Shown here piece after piece: positions 26,501 through 34,974 of a stretch of DNA of 64,000 bases. The DNA comes from Arthrobacter sp. Leaf69 (GTDB taxonomy: Bacteria; Actinomycetota; Actinomycetes; Actinomycetales; Micrococcaceae). A program made the translations under genes and the position numbers. How positions within the stretch are numbered: the stretch's first letter is position 1; every line of letters starts with the position of its first letter. The stretch lies in the NCBI RefSeq assembly GCF_001422645.1, contig NZ_LMLR01000001.1:684325-748324 (forward strand), given 5' to 3'. The notes beneath the pieces are model-generated. The model had not been told where the DNA came from, ran no database searches, and was given only the letters and a program-made list of their open reading frames with translations.

Positions 26501-28447
26501 CGCCACTTCAGCGAGCTGGACCTGGACACGCAGTCCGAGCCCTTCACGGTGGTCGGCGTCGGCGACATGTCAGGCGACGTGTTCGGCAACGGCATGCTGC
26601 TCTCGAAGCACATCCGCCTGCTCGCGGCCTTCGACCACCGGCACATCTTCCTGGACCCCACCCCGGACGAGGCCGTCTCCTTCGCCGAGCGCCAACGCCT
26701 TTTCGAGCTGCCCCGTTCCTCCTGGGACGACTACAACAAGGAACTGATCAGCGAAGGCGGGGGTGTGTTTGCCCGCCAGGCGAAGTCCATCCCGGTTTCG
26801 GCCCAGGTCCGGTCCGCGCTCGGGCTGCCCGACGGAACCACCCGGCTCAGCCCGCCCGAACTGTTGCGCGCGATCCTGCTTGCCCCCGCCGACCTGCTGT
26901 ACAACGGCGGCATTGGCACGTACGTCAAGGCCAGCACGGAAACGAATGCCGTGGTCGGCGACAAGGCCAATGACTCCATCCGCGTCGACGGGCGGGAACT
27001 GCGTGTGAAGGTGGTCGGTGAAGGCGGCAACCTGGGCATGACGCAGCGGGGCCGCATTGAGGCCGCCCTCCAGGGCGTCATCCTGAACACCGACGCGATC
27101 GACAACTCCGCCGGCGTTGACTGCTCCGACCATGAGGTCAACATCAAGATCTTCGTGGACCGGATGGTCGCCGCAGGCAAGCTGGATCCTGCGGAGCGCT
27201 CGGAGTTCCTGGCCTCGATGACCGACGAAGTCGGCCGCCTGGTGCTCGAGGACAACATTGACCAGAACATCCTGCTGCTCAACGACCGGATGCGGGTTTC
27301 CGAATGGAGCCCCAGCTACGAACGGTTGATGGACTGGCTGGAGACCCACGCCGGGCTGAAGCGGGACCTTGAAGCCCTGCCGACCACGGACACGCTGCGG
27401 GAGCGGCTTGAACAGGGCCAGGGCCTGACCTCGCCCGAATTGTCCGTGCTGGCCGCCTACGCCAAGATCGAACTCGCCTCGGCGCTGCGGGACAGCGACC
27501 TGGCCGAAGATCCGTGGTTCCGGGATACCCTGCGGGCCTACTTCCCGCAGCAGCTGCGGGACAGGTTCGACGCCGAACTCGACACCCACCCGCTGCGGCG
27601 CGAGATCATCGCGACCGTCGTGGCGAACGACATGATCAACATGGGCGGGATCACCTTTGCGTTCCGCGCCATGGAGGAGACCTCGGCCACCGAGGCCGCC
27701 GTCGCCAAGGCGTTCGTGGCGCTCCGTGAAGTCTACGAACTGGACATCATGGTCGGGGAACTCAACGAGCTGCCCGCGTCCTTCCCGACGGAACACTGGA
27801 GCACCGTCCACCTGGACATCCGCCGGCTCCTGGACCGGGCCGTGCGCTGGGTCCTGAGCCAGGGCAACGCGGCCCGGCCCATTGCCGAGATCGTGGGCGA
27901 GTTCAAGCCGCTGATGGATCCGATGCGGGCGCGCCTGCTGGATTACCTGCGCGGCGACGACCGTGCCCGGGTGACCGAATGGCTCGAAAAGGCGCGCGGC
28001 TGGGAACTCCCCGAGGACCTGGCCCACCGCTGGGCGGAACTGTTCGAGAGCTTCGTGCTGCTGGACATCGCCAAGATTGTGCACGTCAGCCCGGAACCCG
28101 TCGAGAACATCGCACACGTCTACTACACGGTGTTCAACCGGTTCCATGCCGACTCCCTGCTTGAGCGCATCACAAAGCTGCCCAGGGAGGACCGCTGGCA
28201 GGCCCTGGCCCGCGCCGCCCTCCGTGACGATCTCTACTCAACCGTCTCGGATATGACGACGGCGGTGCTGGAGGCGACCACTCCGGGAATGCCCGCGGAG
28301 GAACGGCTCGCGGCCTGGGAGAGCCAGAATGTTGAGCAGCTGGGCAGGGCGAAGAGCATGTTTGACGAAGTGAACGCCCTCGAGGCCGATGACATGGCCT
28401 CGCTGTCGGTAGCATTGAGGCTCTTGAGGTCAATCGTCCGACGCTAG
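23582..28447 (+). CDS. gdhB: NAD-specific glutamate dehydrogenase, large (180-kDa) class
   Basis: Deaminates glutamate to 2-oxoglutarate with NAD+, a catabolic role. 1621 residues, the normal size for the L-180 class first described in Streptomyces clavuligerus. It has an N-terminal ACT-like regulatory region ([20 protein letters not shown]), a catalytic core around residues 740-1200 with [20 protein letters not shown], the substrate lysine region [12 protein letters not shown] and [14 protein letters not shown], and a long C-terminal helical domain. ATG 23582 has GGAGG 9 bases upstream; a TTG two codons earlier is too close to it. Monocistronic or with the kinase gene 30 bases downstream. 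Confidence 0.95.
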   Translation: [1621 protein letters not shown]

Positions 28448-28477
28448 CCAACTGCCGGCGTCGCAACTGGAGGTGTA

Positions 28478-29947
28478 GTGGCAATCTTTACGGACCCCAT
28501 CAGGGAGCACGCTGATTTCGGGCCGGGGGATGCCGAGTGGCTGCACCTCCTCGTCGGCGACTGGCAGATGGTCGCGGACCTGGCGTTCGCGGACCTGGCG
28601 CTGTGGTTTCCGCACCCGGAGTTCGGCTACGTGGCGCTGGCCCACGTCCGCCCCTCCACCACGCACACGGTGTTTCATGCCGACTTCGTGGGGGAGGGGA
28701 TCCGGTCGGACCTGAAGCCCCTGGTCGACAAGGCATGGGAGAGCCGCACGATCGAGCGCTCCAACGAGACCAACTGGAGCAGCGACATGGCCCTCCGGGT
28801 CGAGGCTGTGCCGATGGTCCGCAACGGCCGGACGCTGGCGATCGTGACGACCCACATGGACCTTTCCAGCTCCCGGATGCCGTCACGGCTTGAGCTGACC
28901 TACCGGCAGTGCGCCTACGATCTGCTGCGGATGGGGACGCTCGGGCTGTGGCCGGACTTCGCCTCGCCCACGGGTTCCCGGCGCGGCGCGCCCCGCGTCG
29001 GTGACGGTCTCATCAGGCTCGACGCCGAGGGCATCGTCCAATACGCCAGCCCCAACGGAGTCTCAGCGTTCCGCCGGCTGGGCGACGGCGAGTCGCTTGA
29101 GGGCAGGAGCCTGGCCGAAGTGACCGCAGGACTGCTCAAGGACCGCCGCATGGTGGATGAGACCCTGCCGCTCGTTGTTACGGGGCGCATGCCGTGGCGC
29201 AGCGAAATCGAGTCCCGCGGCGTCAGCCTGTCGCTGCGGGCGATTCCCCTGCGTGACGAACAGCAGCGCTTCGGTGCCCTGGTGCTGTGCCGTGATGTCT
29301 CCGAGCTGCGGCGGCGGGAGATGGAACTCGTCACCAAGGACGCCACGATCCGCGAGATCCACCACCGGGTGAAGAACAATCTGCAGACCGTGGCTGCGCT
29401 GCTGCGGATGCAGTCACGGCGCATGGTCAGCGATGAGGCCAAGCAGGGACTTGAGCAGGCGATGCGACGGGTGGCCACCATTGCCCTTGTGCACGAGACG
29501 CTGTCGCAGGGCCTCACCCAGAGCGTCGACTTCGATGAGCTCATTGGCCGCCAGTTCCGGCTCTCGGCCGAGGTCGCCTCCCCGTCGCAGCAGGTGAAGA
29601 CGGCGCGTTCGGGACTCTTCGGCGAGCTGCCCAGCGATTTTGCCACCCCGCTGGCACTGGTGATCAACGAGCTGGTGACGAACGCCGTCGAGCACGGTCT
29701 CGAGGGCCGGACCGGAACTGTCTGGCTGATCGCGGACCGCTCCGAAAGCGAGGACAGCGAAGAGCTGCTCACCGTGACCGTCGCGGATGACGGCGTTGGC
29801 ATCCCGGCCACACCGTATGTGGAGGGCCTCGGCCTGCAGATCGTGCGCACCCTCGTGATGAGCGAACTGGGCGGGACTATTCAGTGGAAGGCCAGGGAAG
29901 GCGGCGGCACGGCCGTCCAGATTGTCCTGAGCCTGGCCAAACGGTAG
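28478..29947 (+). CDS. pdtaS: PdtaS-type cytoplasmic histidine kinase
   Basis: Soluble sensor kinase of the HisKA_2 family. In mycobacteria PdtaS pairs with the RNA-binding antiterminator PdtaR. 489 residues: GAF-like N-terminal domain (about 5-140, WLHLLVGDWQMVADLAFADL), PAS domain (about 175-285, GLIRLDAEGIVQYASPNGVS-like), H-box EIHHRVKNNLQTVAALL with H295/H296, then HATPase_c (ALVINELVTNAVEHGL, VADDGVGIP, GLGLQIV). The start is GTG 28478 with GGAGG 4 bases before it. No PdtaR gene is in the window. A hairpin follows. Confidence 0.92.
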   Translation: MAIFTDPIREHADFGPGDAEWLHLLVGDWQMVADLAFADLALWFPHPEFGYVALAHVRPSTTHTVFHADFVGEGIRSDLKPLVDKAWESRTIERSNETNWSSDMALRVEAVPMVRNGRTLAIVTTHMDLSSSRMPSRLELTYRQCAYDLLRMGTLGLWPDFASPTGSRRGAPRVGDGLIRLDAEGIVQYASPNGVSAFRRLGDGESLEGRSLAEVTAGLLKDRRMVDETLPLVVTGRMPWRSEIESRGVSLSLRAIPLRDEQQRFGALVLCRDVSELRRREMELVTKDATIREIHHRVKNNLQTVAALLRMQSRRMVSDEAKQGLEQAMRRVATIALVHETLSQGLTQSVDFDELIGRQFRLSAEVASPSQQVKTARSGLFGELPSDFATPLALVINELVTNAVEHGLEGRTGTVWLIADRSESEDSEELLTVTVADDGVGIPATPYVEGLGLQIVRTLVMSELGGTIQWKAREGGGTAVQIVLSLAKR

Positions 29948-29980
29948 CCGGCCGCAGGGTTTAGCGGCGGTTAAACCGCG

Positions 29981-30010
29981 AATGGCCGCAGACTGAGGTC
30001 TGCGGCCATT
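29981..30010. terminator. Hairpin between convergent pdtaS and whiB1
   Basis: A 13-bp perfect stem (29981-29993 and 29998-30010) with loop TGAG. It lies between two convergent genes, 33 bases after the kinase stop and 55 bases beyond the whiB1 stop, with no long T-run. It probably serves both strands. Confidence 0.7.
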
Positions 30011-30065
30011 GCTGTCCTGTCGCTGCCAGCGAACCGCCGGGTGCGCCGGCGTCAGGAACCCGGTC

Positions 30066-30314
30066 CTAGGAGGCGCGGCGGGCCCGGGCCGCGCGGCGCT
30101 TCAGGGCGCGGCGTTCGTCTTCGCTCATGCCGCCCCAGACGCCGGCGTCCTGGCCGGACTCCAGCGCCCACTGCAGGCAGGTGTCGACAACAGGGCAACG
30201 CCGGCACACACTTTTGGCTTCCTCGATCTGCAGGAGGGCGGGGCCGGTGTTTCCTACGGGGAAGAAAAGTTCCGGGTCCTTGTCAAGGCACGCTGCGCGG
30301 TTACGCCAATCCAT
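30066..30314 (-). CDS. whiB1: WhiB1-type iron-sulfur regulator
   Basis: 82-residue WhiB-like protein; the family carries a 4Fe-4S cluster and works with the primary sigma factor. Cluster ligands are C9, C37, C40 and C46 (CRRCPVVDTC), followed by the GVWGGMSEDERRALKRR turn and DNA-binding tail. The opening MDWRNRAACLDKDPELFFPV closely resembles mycobacterial WhiB1 and Streptomyces WblE, the essential nitric-oxide-responsive member. The start ATG 30314 has GGAG upstream. A CRP-like inverted repeat lies 44 bases upstream of the start codon. Confidence 0.95.
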   Translation of the reverse strand: MDWRNRAACLDKDPELFFPVGNTGPALLQIEEAKSVCRRCPVVDTCLQWALESGQDAGVWGGMSEDERRALKRRAARARRAS

Positions 30315-30357
30315 GCTTATCAGTCACTCCATTTCCTGGGCACTCGTTAAATGCCTT

Positions 30358-30373
30358 TGTGAAACTATTCACT
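30358..30373 (-). promoter_or_regulatory. CRP/Rv3676-like operator upstream of whiB1
   Basis: On the plus strand the site reads TGTGA-AACTAT-TCACT, matching nine of ten positions of the CRP consensus TGTGA-N6-TCACA; on the whiB1 strand it is AGTGA-N6-TCACA. It lies 44-59 bases upstream of the whiB1 start codon. TTTAAC (complement of 30346-30351) is a possible -10 just downstream of it. M. tuberculosis whiB1 is a known target of the cAMP receptor protein Rv3676, so the site is both a sequence match and in the expected place. Confidence 0.6.
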
Positions 30374-30390
30374 AGAGGCTTCATAAGAAA

Positions 30391-30408
30391 GGGGCCCTCT
30401 GGGGCCCC
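30391..30408. promoter_or_regulatory. GC hairpin in the whiB1 upstream region
   Basis: A 7-bp perfect stem, GGGGCCC (30391-30397) and GGGCCCC (30402-30408), with loop TCTG, 77 bases upstream of the whiB1 start codon, beyond the CRP-like box. On the whiB1 strand it is followed by TTTC. It could be a weak terminator for read-in transcription or a regulatory structure. Confidence 0.4.
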
Positions 30409-30543
30409 CTCGGTCATCTGGTTTAAAGCGTGTCATGTTAACGCTGCGTAAACAAGGGATAACCCGCTTCAATATGCCTCGGGATCGTGAGCGATGCATC
30501 ACATCAGCTGGCGGCGCCCTCACATTTAGACGACTATGTCCGG

Positions 30544-30549
30544 TACTGT
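30544..30549 (+). promoter_or_regulatory. -10 box for a leaderless mRNA
   Basis: TACTGT (TANNNT) ends six bases before GTG 30556, the same geometry as at 5648 and 20564. It supports GTG 30556 over GTG 30487 as the start of the following gene. No good -35 was found. Confidence 0.5.
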
Positions 30550-30555
30550 GCCAGT

Positions 30556-31008
30556 GTGTCAAGAGCCTCTGAAAACCCCTCCGAGCCTGTTCCTGCAGGC
30601 CCCGGCATTCCCGCCCGGCCCGCCGGCATCCTGGTGATTGCGATCGTCGTGGCGCTGGAGGCGGCGGCGCTGCTGGTTGCGGCCATCTGGTACGGAAGCC
30701 AGCTGCTGACCGGCGCCCCGGTGCTCTCCTTCTGGGGTGCGGTGTTCACCCTGGTGCTCCTGGTGGCCTTCTCCGCCTGGCTCTTTGCGGTGGCCACCTT
30801 CCTGTTCCGCGGATACCGGTGGCCGCGGGCAGGTGCGCTGGTGGCGCAGCTCTTCACCCTTACCATCGGCTTTCCCACTATGTCGGGCGGATACCCCCTG
30901 GCGGGCCTGGCCATGCTGGTGCCGGCGGCCCTCGCCATCGTGCTGCTGTTTGACAAACGCGTCATCGCGTTCGCATCACGCCCCGGTGGAGCTCCTCCCG
31001 CCCTGTAA
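30556..31008 (+). CDS. Small four-span membrane protein of unknown function
   Basis: 150 residues from GTG 30556; the frame is open from GTG 30487, but the -10 box six bases upstream favours the later start. After a Pro-rich N-terminus there are about four hydrophobic segments (ILVIAIVVALEAAALLVAAI, FWGAVFTLVLLVAFSAWLFA, GALVAQLFTLTIGFP, LAMLVPAALAIVLLF), with little outside the membrane. It resembles small conserved actinobacterial membrane proteins with no assigned role. It is divergent from whiB1 and convergent with the FtsK-like gene, 17 bases between stops. Confidence 0.75.
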   Translation: MSRASENPSEPVPAGPGIPARPAGILVIAIVVALEAAALLVAAIWYGSQLLTGAPVLSFWGAVFTLVLLVAFSAWLFAVATFLFRGYRWPRAGALVAQLFTLTIGFPTMSGGYPLAGLAMLVPAALAIVLLFDKRVIAFASRPGGAPPAL

Positions 31009-31025
31009 CCCGCGCCTCACGGTCC

Positions 31026-34000
31026 TCACCCGCTGAGGTCTGCCGCAGGATCGAACGCCAGCTGGACCACCCGGGAGCGCCCATCCGCAATCACGACCGC
31101 GCGCCCCGGCGGAGGACTCGGCTCGGGTTCGTACCGGACTCCAAACAGTTCTCCGTCCATTAGTCCCCGCGGTGCGATCAACACGCCCCGCCCCTGGGCG
31201 GCCGCGTTCTGAACCAGTGGAACACGTTGCCGGATGCCCGGGTTGTAGCCGGCCGTGAGGACCACCCGCCATCCGAGGCTGTTCAACAGGAGCAGCCGGC
31301 TGTTGGTTTCGGACGACTGCAGATCGAGGTCGTCCGCCAAGAGAACCGCTGCCGGATCCAGTGTGCCGGCGAGCGCGGCGTCGTGGGTCCTGGACCAGTG
31401 CCGCTCCGGATCCGTGACGGGCGGAGCGTGAACCCAGCTGACTTCAGGGTTGAGGCCGGGTAGGGCGCGAAGCAGCGAGCTCTTTCCGGAGGCGTGACCG
31501 CCGAGGACGGCGAGGACAGCGCCCCGAGGCAGGTGAATGCCTGCCGGGAGGAGCTCGTCGCCTCCGACTCCAAGCCACAGGGGGCCGGGCGGGGGAGGAC
31601 GGCCTGGTGCCCGGGATCGGACGTCAGCGACCGAAACCAGCCCGGGGAGAGGCTCGACCCGGAAGGGCCGGGTCCCCGGTGTCACAGCCCCGTCCCGGAG
31701 GGCAGGGGGCAGGGTCCCGAAGAGCTGTCCCACGTGACCCTCAGTAGAGGCAGCAGGCGACACGGGCCCAAGAACCACCACGCGGCCCGCGGCGGCGTCG
31801 ATGTCGGGCAGCCGCGGCCAGGCGAGCAGGGCCTCGTCCGTCGATCCGGCAGGCAGGAAGATCCGGTTGGGGATCGCGGCGAAGAACCGTGCGGTCACCA
31901 GCTCGCGTTCACCTGCCACAAGCACCGTGATCGCGGCCCTGGCGCCGTCGCGCATCAGGTCCTGGACGATGTCCTCGGCCCAGGCCAAGGGGCTGGCCCG
32001 AATCGACGATACCCACGTTCCCCAGCCGCACAGTGCGAGGACGAGCGCGGGTGCGTGGGTCGTGTCCGCGGCGCTAAGGCGCCGGGTCATTTCTTCCGAG
32101 ATCCGCTCCAGGACGCGCACGGCCCGGCGGAGTTCGTGCACGCCCACAACGGCCCCCACCCTGGGCGAGGTGACCGCAGCGCTGAACGCACCGGCAGCGT
32201 CCAGCAGATACAGGTGGGATTCGTCCCCGCAGCTCAGGAGCTGATCCACGATGAGCCGCAGCGCGGCGTCGCTACCGCCGGTGCTGCCCGAGATCAGTCC
32301 CAGATGGCCGTGTGTGCCCGGAACCCACCCGAACTCAGTGACCCGTTGCTCTTCGGGGATGTCCAACAGCCCGAGCCTGATCCGGTCGAGGCGACCATCC
32401 ACGGGAAAGGCCGGCTGCGTGGGGAGGGGCGCTGCTACCGGCCGTCGCAGGGGGCCGCCGCCTGACGACGCCCAGAGGGCGCGTACTTCGTCGGTCAGCC
32501 GGGCCGCCGCTGACGCGAATGGTGCAGCGGGGTCTTCCGCCGGGAGGGTGGACCGGTCCGCTGTCCGGCGGTTGAGGAATTCCATCACCTCCATCACATG
32601 CGGGCCGAGGGCTGTCCCTTGCCCGGGTGGGGTGACGGTGGCCGTCTGAAACTCCTCCGGCTCCCCGTTTCCGCGGACCAGGTAGGCGCGCCCGGGGCGG
32701 GTGATCGGGATGCCTGCCGCCACCCGGGAATTGATGACGTCGAGGGACTCCATGTCCGATTGGACCCTCAAAGCGATGCAGCTGGTCACGTTCGCACGGA
32801 TATCGGCAGACACGGCGCCTTGGGGACGCTGGGTTGCCATCACGAGGTGCACGCCGAGGGAGCGGCCGATGGCGGCAATCCGCATAAGCTCGGCCAGGGC
32901 AGCAGGGGCCTCGTCCACGAGCATCCTGAATTCGTCGATGATGAGGACCAGGCGGGGCAGCGGCGGCCCGGATGGATCAAGCAACTCGTAGGCCGTGAGG
33001 TCGGCGGCCCGGAACGCGGCCAGGAGTTCCTCCCGGCGGCGCACTTCGGCCGCCAGGGAGACCAGGGTGCGCGCCACCTCAGACGTATCGAGGTCCGTGA
33101 GGAGCCCAACGCAGTGGGCGAGACCGGCCAGCGGCCGCAGGCCGGAGCCGCCCTTGAAATCAATGAACAGCAGATTGACCCGCCCGGGGGAATGGGCGGC
33201 CGCCAGCGCAGCCGCCAGGGTCCGGAGGAACTCTGATTTGCCTGAACCGGTGGTGCCCGCCACGAGGACGTGGGGACCGTCCGCCTGCAGATCCAGCTGC
33301 AGAGGACCGGAACGTCCGACGCCGACCACCACCCGAAGCCCCGGCGTGCCTGCCGAGCCGCTCCAGCGCCGGGAAATGTCCCGCGCTGAAAACGGGAGAA
33401 GCCCGCTGAGTGAGCAAGCGCCCGGGATTCCCGTCCGGGGAGCCGACAAGGGTGCCCTGGCCCCAAGGCGGCGGCAGTTGCGGTCGAAGACGCCGGCCGG
33501 AACAAGATCGGGAGTGAACTCCAGCGAGGAGCGGGCGGTTGAAAGCCGTCCGGTGCGCTCAGTAAGGGTGATTGCCGCGCCGGCGTCCGGTTCGCCGGTG
33601 CAGTCGACCACCTGCCAGCCGCGGCCGGCCGCCACCGCGCGCAGTGTTCGGGAGGCGGTAGCGTCAGCAATGATCAGCACCCCGCGCTCAAAGTCCCCGT
33701 CCGGGCAGTCCGCGAGAATTTCCAAGGTAGTGGCCTCATGCGCCGAGAGAGTTGCCGTGGCCAGGAAGCGTGCCGGCAGGAGCCAAGGGGTAGGCCCATG
33801 AATGAGGATCCTGGTCCGCAGTGCCGCGGGGTAGGAGGCAAGCTGCAGCACGAAAGATCTGAGCAGCCCGGCGACAGCAGGTTCCGGGCCGCGGAGGCTC
33901 GTCACCGCCGTCGCCGGGTCCAGAGTTACGGGGACCATACCCAGCGATGGTGGCCGGAAACCCGGGTCCGGCGGTTCCAGCCGGATGTTCGCGGCGCTCT

Positions 34001-34967
34001 GTGCCTGTCCGAGCCGCAACCAGACAGGGCCCGGCGTCGTGGAAACCTCGCCGGGGCCGGGTGCCGCGGACAAACCCCGCAGGGACAATTCGCCCGCGGA
34101 CGGTGCGGCCCGCCGCCGTCGATCCGTGTCCGCGAGGACGGCCGCCGCGACGGCCGCCCTGAGTTCGCGGCGTTGCCGTCTGCCGGACACGACCGGCACC
34201 AGGACCGACACCGCGGAGACGGCGGTGAAGGCCAGGAAGATCCACATTCCGGTCACAGCGGCCAGGCCGGTCCCGATGGCCAGGGGCAGTCCGGCCGCCA
34301 GGAAGAGCGCCGCCCTGTTGCTGTTCGCCGCAGGGTTGCTGACCACGAGAGGCGCCGAAACGTCGGAACCGGCGGAGCGCAGGGCGCCGGAGTCCAGCGG
34401 CGCACCGAAAACCAGCGACATCGACGAACCCCCGCACCCGATCAGGGCGTCGGTAGATATGGTGGCCGCCTGCACCTTCCGGCCGTCGACGGTGATCCCG
34501 TTGGCGCTGCCGAGGTCGAGGAGGGTGACGGCGGAGTCGGAGACGTCCAGTTGCGCATGTTCGTGGGATAACTCGGGGTCCGGAATGTCGATCTCCGTGC
34601 CGCCGCGTCCGATCCGGAACCGGCCTCGCCGCAGGGGAACGATCAGGCCGGCGCCCGGCCCGCTGTGCACGGCGAGCACGAGCGGCACCGCGCCGCCCGT
34701 CAGTACTGCGCCGCCCGTCAGTACTGCGCCCCCCGTCGGCAGTGCCCCGTCCACCAAGACCGCGCCGTGGACGAGGGGGCGCTCGCCGACGGTGCATGCA
34801 GCGACCGGAACGCGGTCCACGGTCAGCTCCCCGGTCCGGTAGCGCCGGGAGATGGCCGACTGCAGCTCCGCCCCGGGGCACGTGGGCGGCACCTCGATGG
34901 CTAATTCCAGAACGCCGGAACGGAGGGAAGATCCCGGCGCCGGAACGAGGGAGCAGTGCAGCATCAT
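31026..34967 (-). CDS. FHA-domain FtsK/SpoIIIE (EccC/EssC-like) ATPase
   Basis: Large membrane-bound ATPase, 1313 residues from ATG 34967 (AAAGGA 11 bases upstream; an in-frame TTG at 35006 is rejected). Order: beta-rich N-terminus; FHA domain about 110-185 (FRIGRGGTEIDIPDPELSHE, DLGSANGITVDG); two membrane spans about 220-265; FtsK/SpoIIIE domain 1 with intact Walker A GTTGSGKSEF near 570 and Walker B LVLIIDEFR near 667; domain 2 with a degenerate P-loop (GSTGGSDA); domain 3 with intact GGHASGKSS near 1155. This order matches EssC/EccC motors of type VII secretion, but no WXG100 or other Ecc genes are in the window. An 18-bp tandem repeat lies in the coding sequence. Confidence 0.88.
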   Translation of the reverse strand: MMLHCSLVPAPGSSLRSGVLELAIEVPPTCPGAELQSAISRRYRTGELTVDRVPVAACTVGERPLVHGAVLVDGALPTGGAVLTGGAVLTGGAVPLVLAVHSGPGAGLIVPLRRGRFRIGRGGTEIDIPDPELSHEHAQLDVSDSAVTLLDLGSANGITVDGRKVQAATISTDALIGCGGSSMSLVFGAPLDSGALRSAGSDVSAPLVVSNPAANSNRAALFLAAGLPLAIGTGLAAVTGMWIFLAFTAVSAVSVLVPVVSGRRQRRELRAAVAAAVLADTDRRRRAAPSAGELSLRGLSAAPGPGEVSTTPGPVWLRLGQAQSAANIRLEPPDPGFRPPSLGMVPVTLDPATAVTSLRGPEPAVAGLLRSFVLQLASYPAALRTRILIHGPTPWLLPARFLATATLSAHEATTLEILADCPDGDFERGVLIIADATASRTLRAVAAGRGWQVVDCTGEPDAGAAITLTERTGRLSTARSSLEFTPDLVPAGVFDRNCRRLGARAPLSAPRTGIPGACSLSGLLPFSARDISRRWSGSAGTPGLRVVVGVGRSGPLQLDLQADGPHVLVAGTTGSGKSEFLRTLAAALAAAHSPGRVNLLFIDFKGGSGLRPLAGLAHCVGLLTDLDTSEVARTLVSLAAEVRRREELLAAFRAADLTAYELLDPSGPPLPRLVLIIDEFRMLVDEAPAALAELMRIAAIGRSLGVHLVMATQRPQGAVSADIRANVTSCIALRVQSDMESLDVINSRVAAGIPITRPGRAYLVRGNGEPEEFQTATVTPPGQGTALGPHVMEVMEFLNRRTADRSTLPAEDPAAPFASAAARLTDEVRALWASSGGGPLRRPVAAPLPTQPAFPVDGRLDRIRLGLLDIPEEQRVTEFGWVPGTHGHLGLISGSTGGSDAALRLIVDQLLSCGDESHLYLLDAAGAFSAAVTSPRVGAVVGVHELRRAVRVLERISEEMTRRLSAADTTHAPALVLALCGWGTWVSSIRASPLAWAEDIVQDLMRDGARAAITVLVAGERELVTARFFAAIPNRIFLPAGSTDEALLAWPRLPDIDAAAGRVVVLGPVSPAASTEGHVGQLFGTLPPALRDGAVTPGTRPFRVEPLPGLVSVADVRSRAPGRPPPPGPLWLGVGGDELLPAGIHLPRGAVLAVLGGHASGKSSLLRALPGLNPEVSWVHAPPVTDPERHWSRTHDAALAGTLDPAAVLLADDLDLQSSETNSRLLLLNSLGWRVVLTAGYNPGIRQRVPLVQNAAAQGRGVLIAPRGLMDGELFGVRYEPEPSPPPGRAVVIADGRSRVVQLAFDPAADLSG
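34690..34743 (-). repeat. Three 18-bp in-frame repeats in the FtsK-like gene
   Basis: Units 34690-34707 and 34708-34725 are identical (plus strand GCGCCGCCCGTCAGTACT); unit 34726-34743 is diverged. They encode a hexapeptide repeat of the type VLTGGA just before the FHA domain. Confidence 0.85.
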
Positions 34968-34974
34968 CGGCTGA

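Noticed and set aside
26570-28147. 525-codon open frame opposite the NAD-glutamate dehydrogenase
   Set aside because: Shadow of the GC-rich third positions of the real gene; no recognisable motif in the product.
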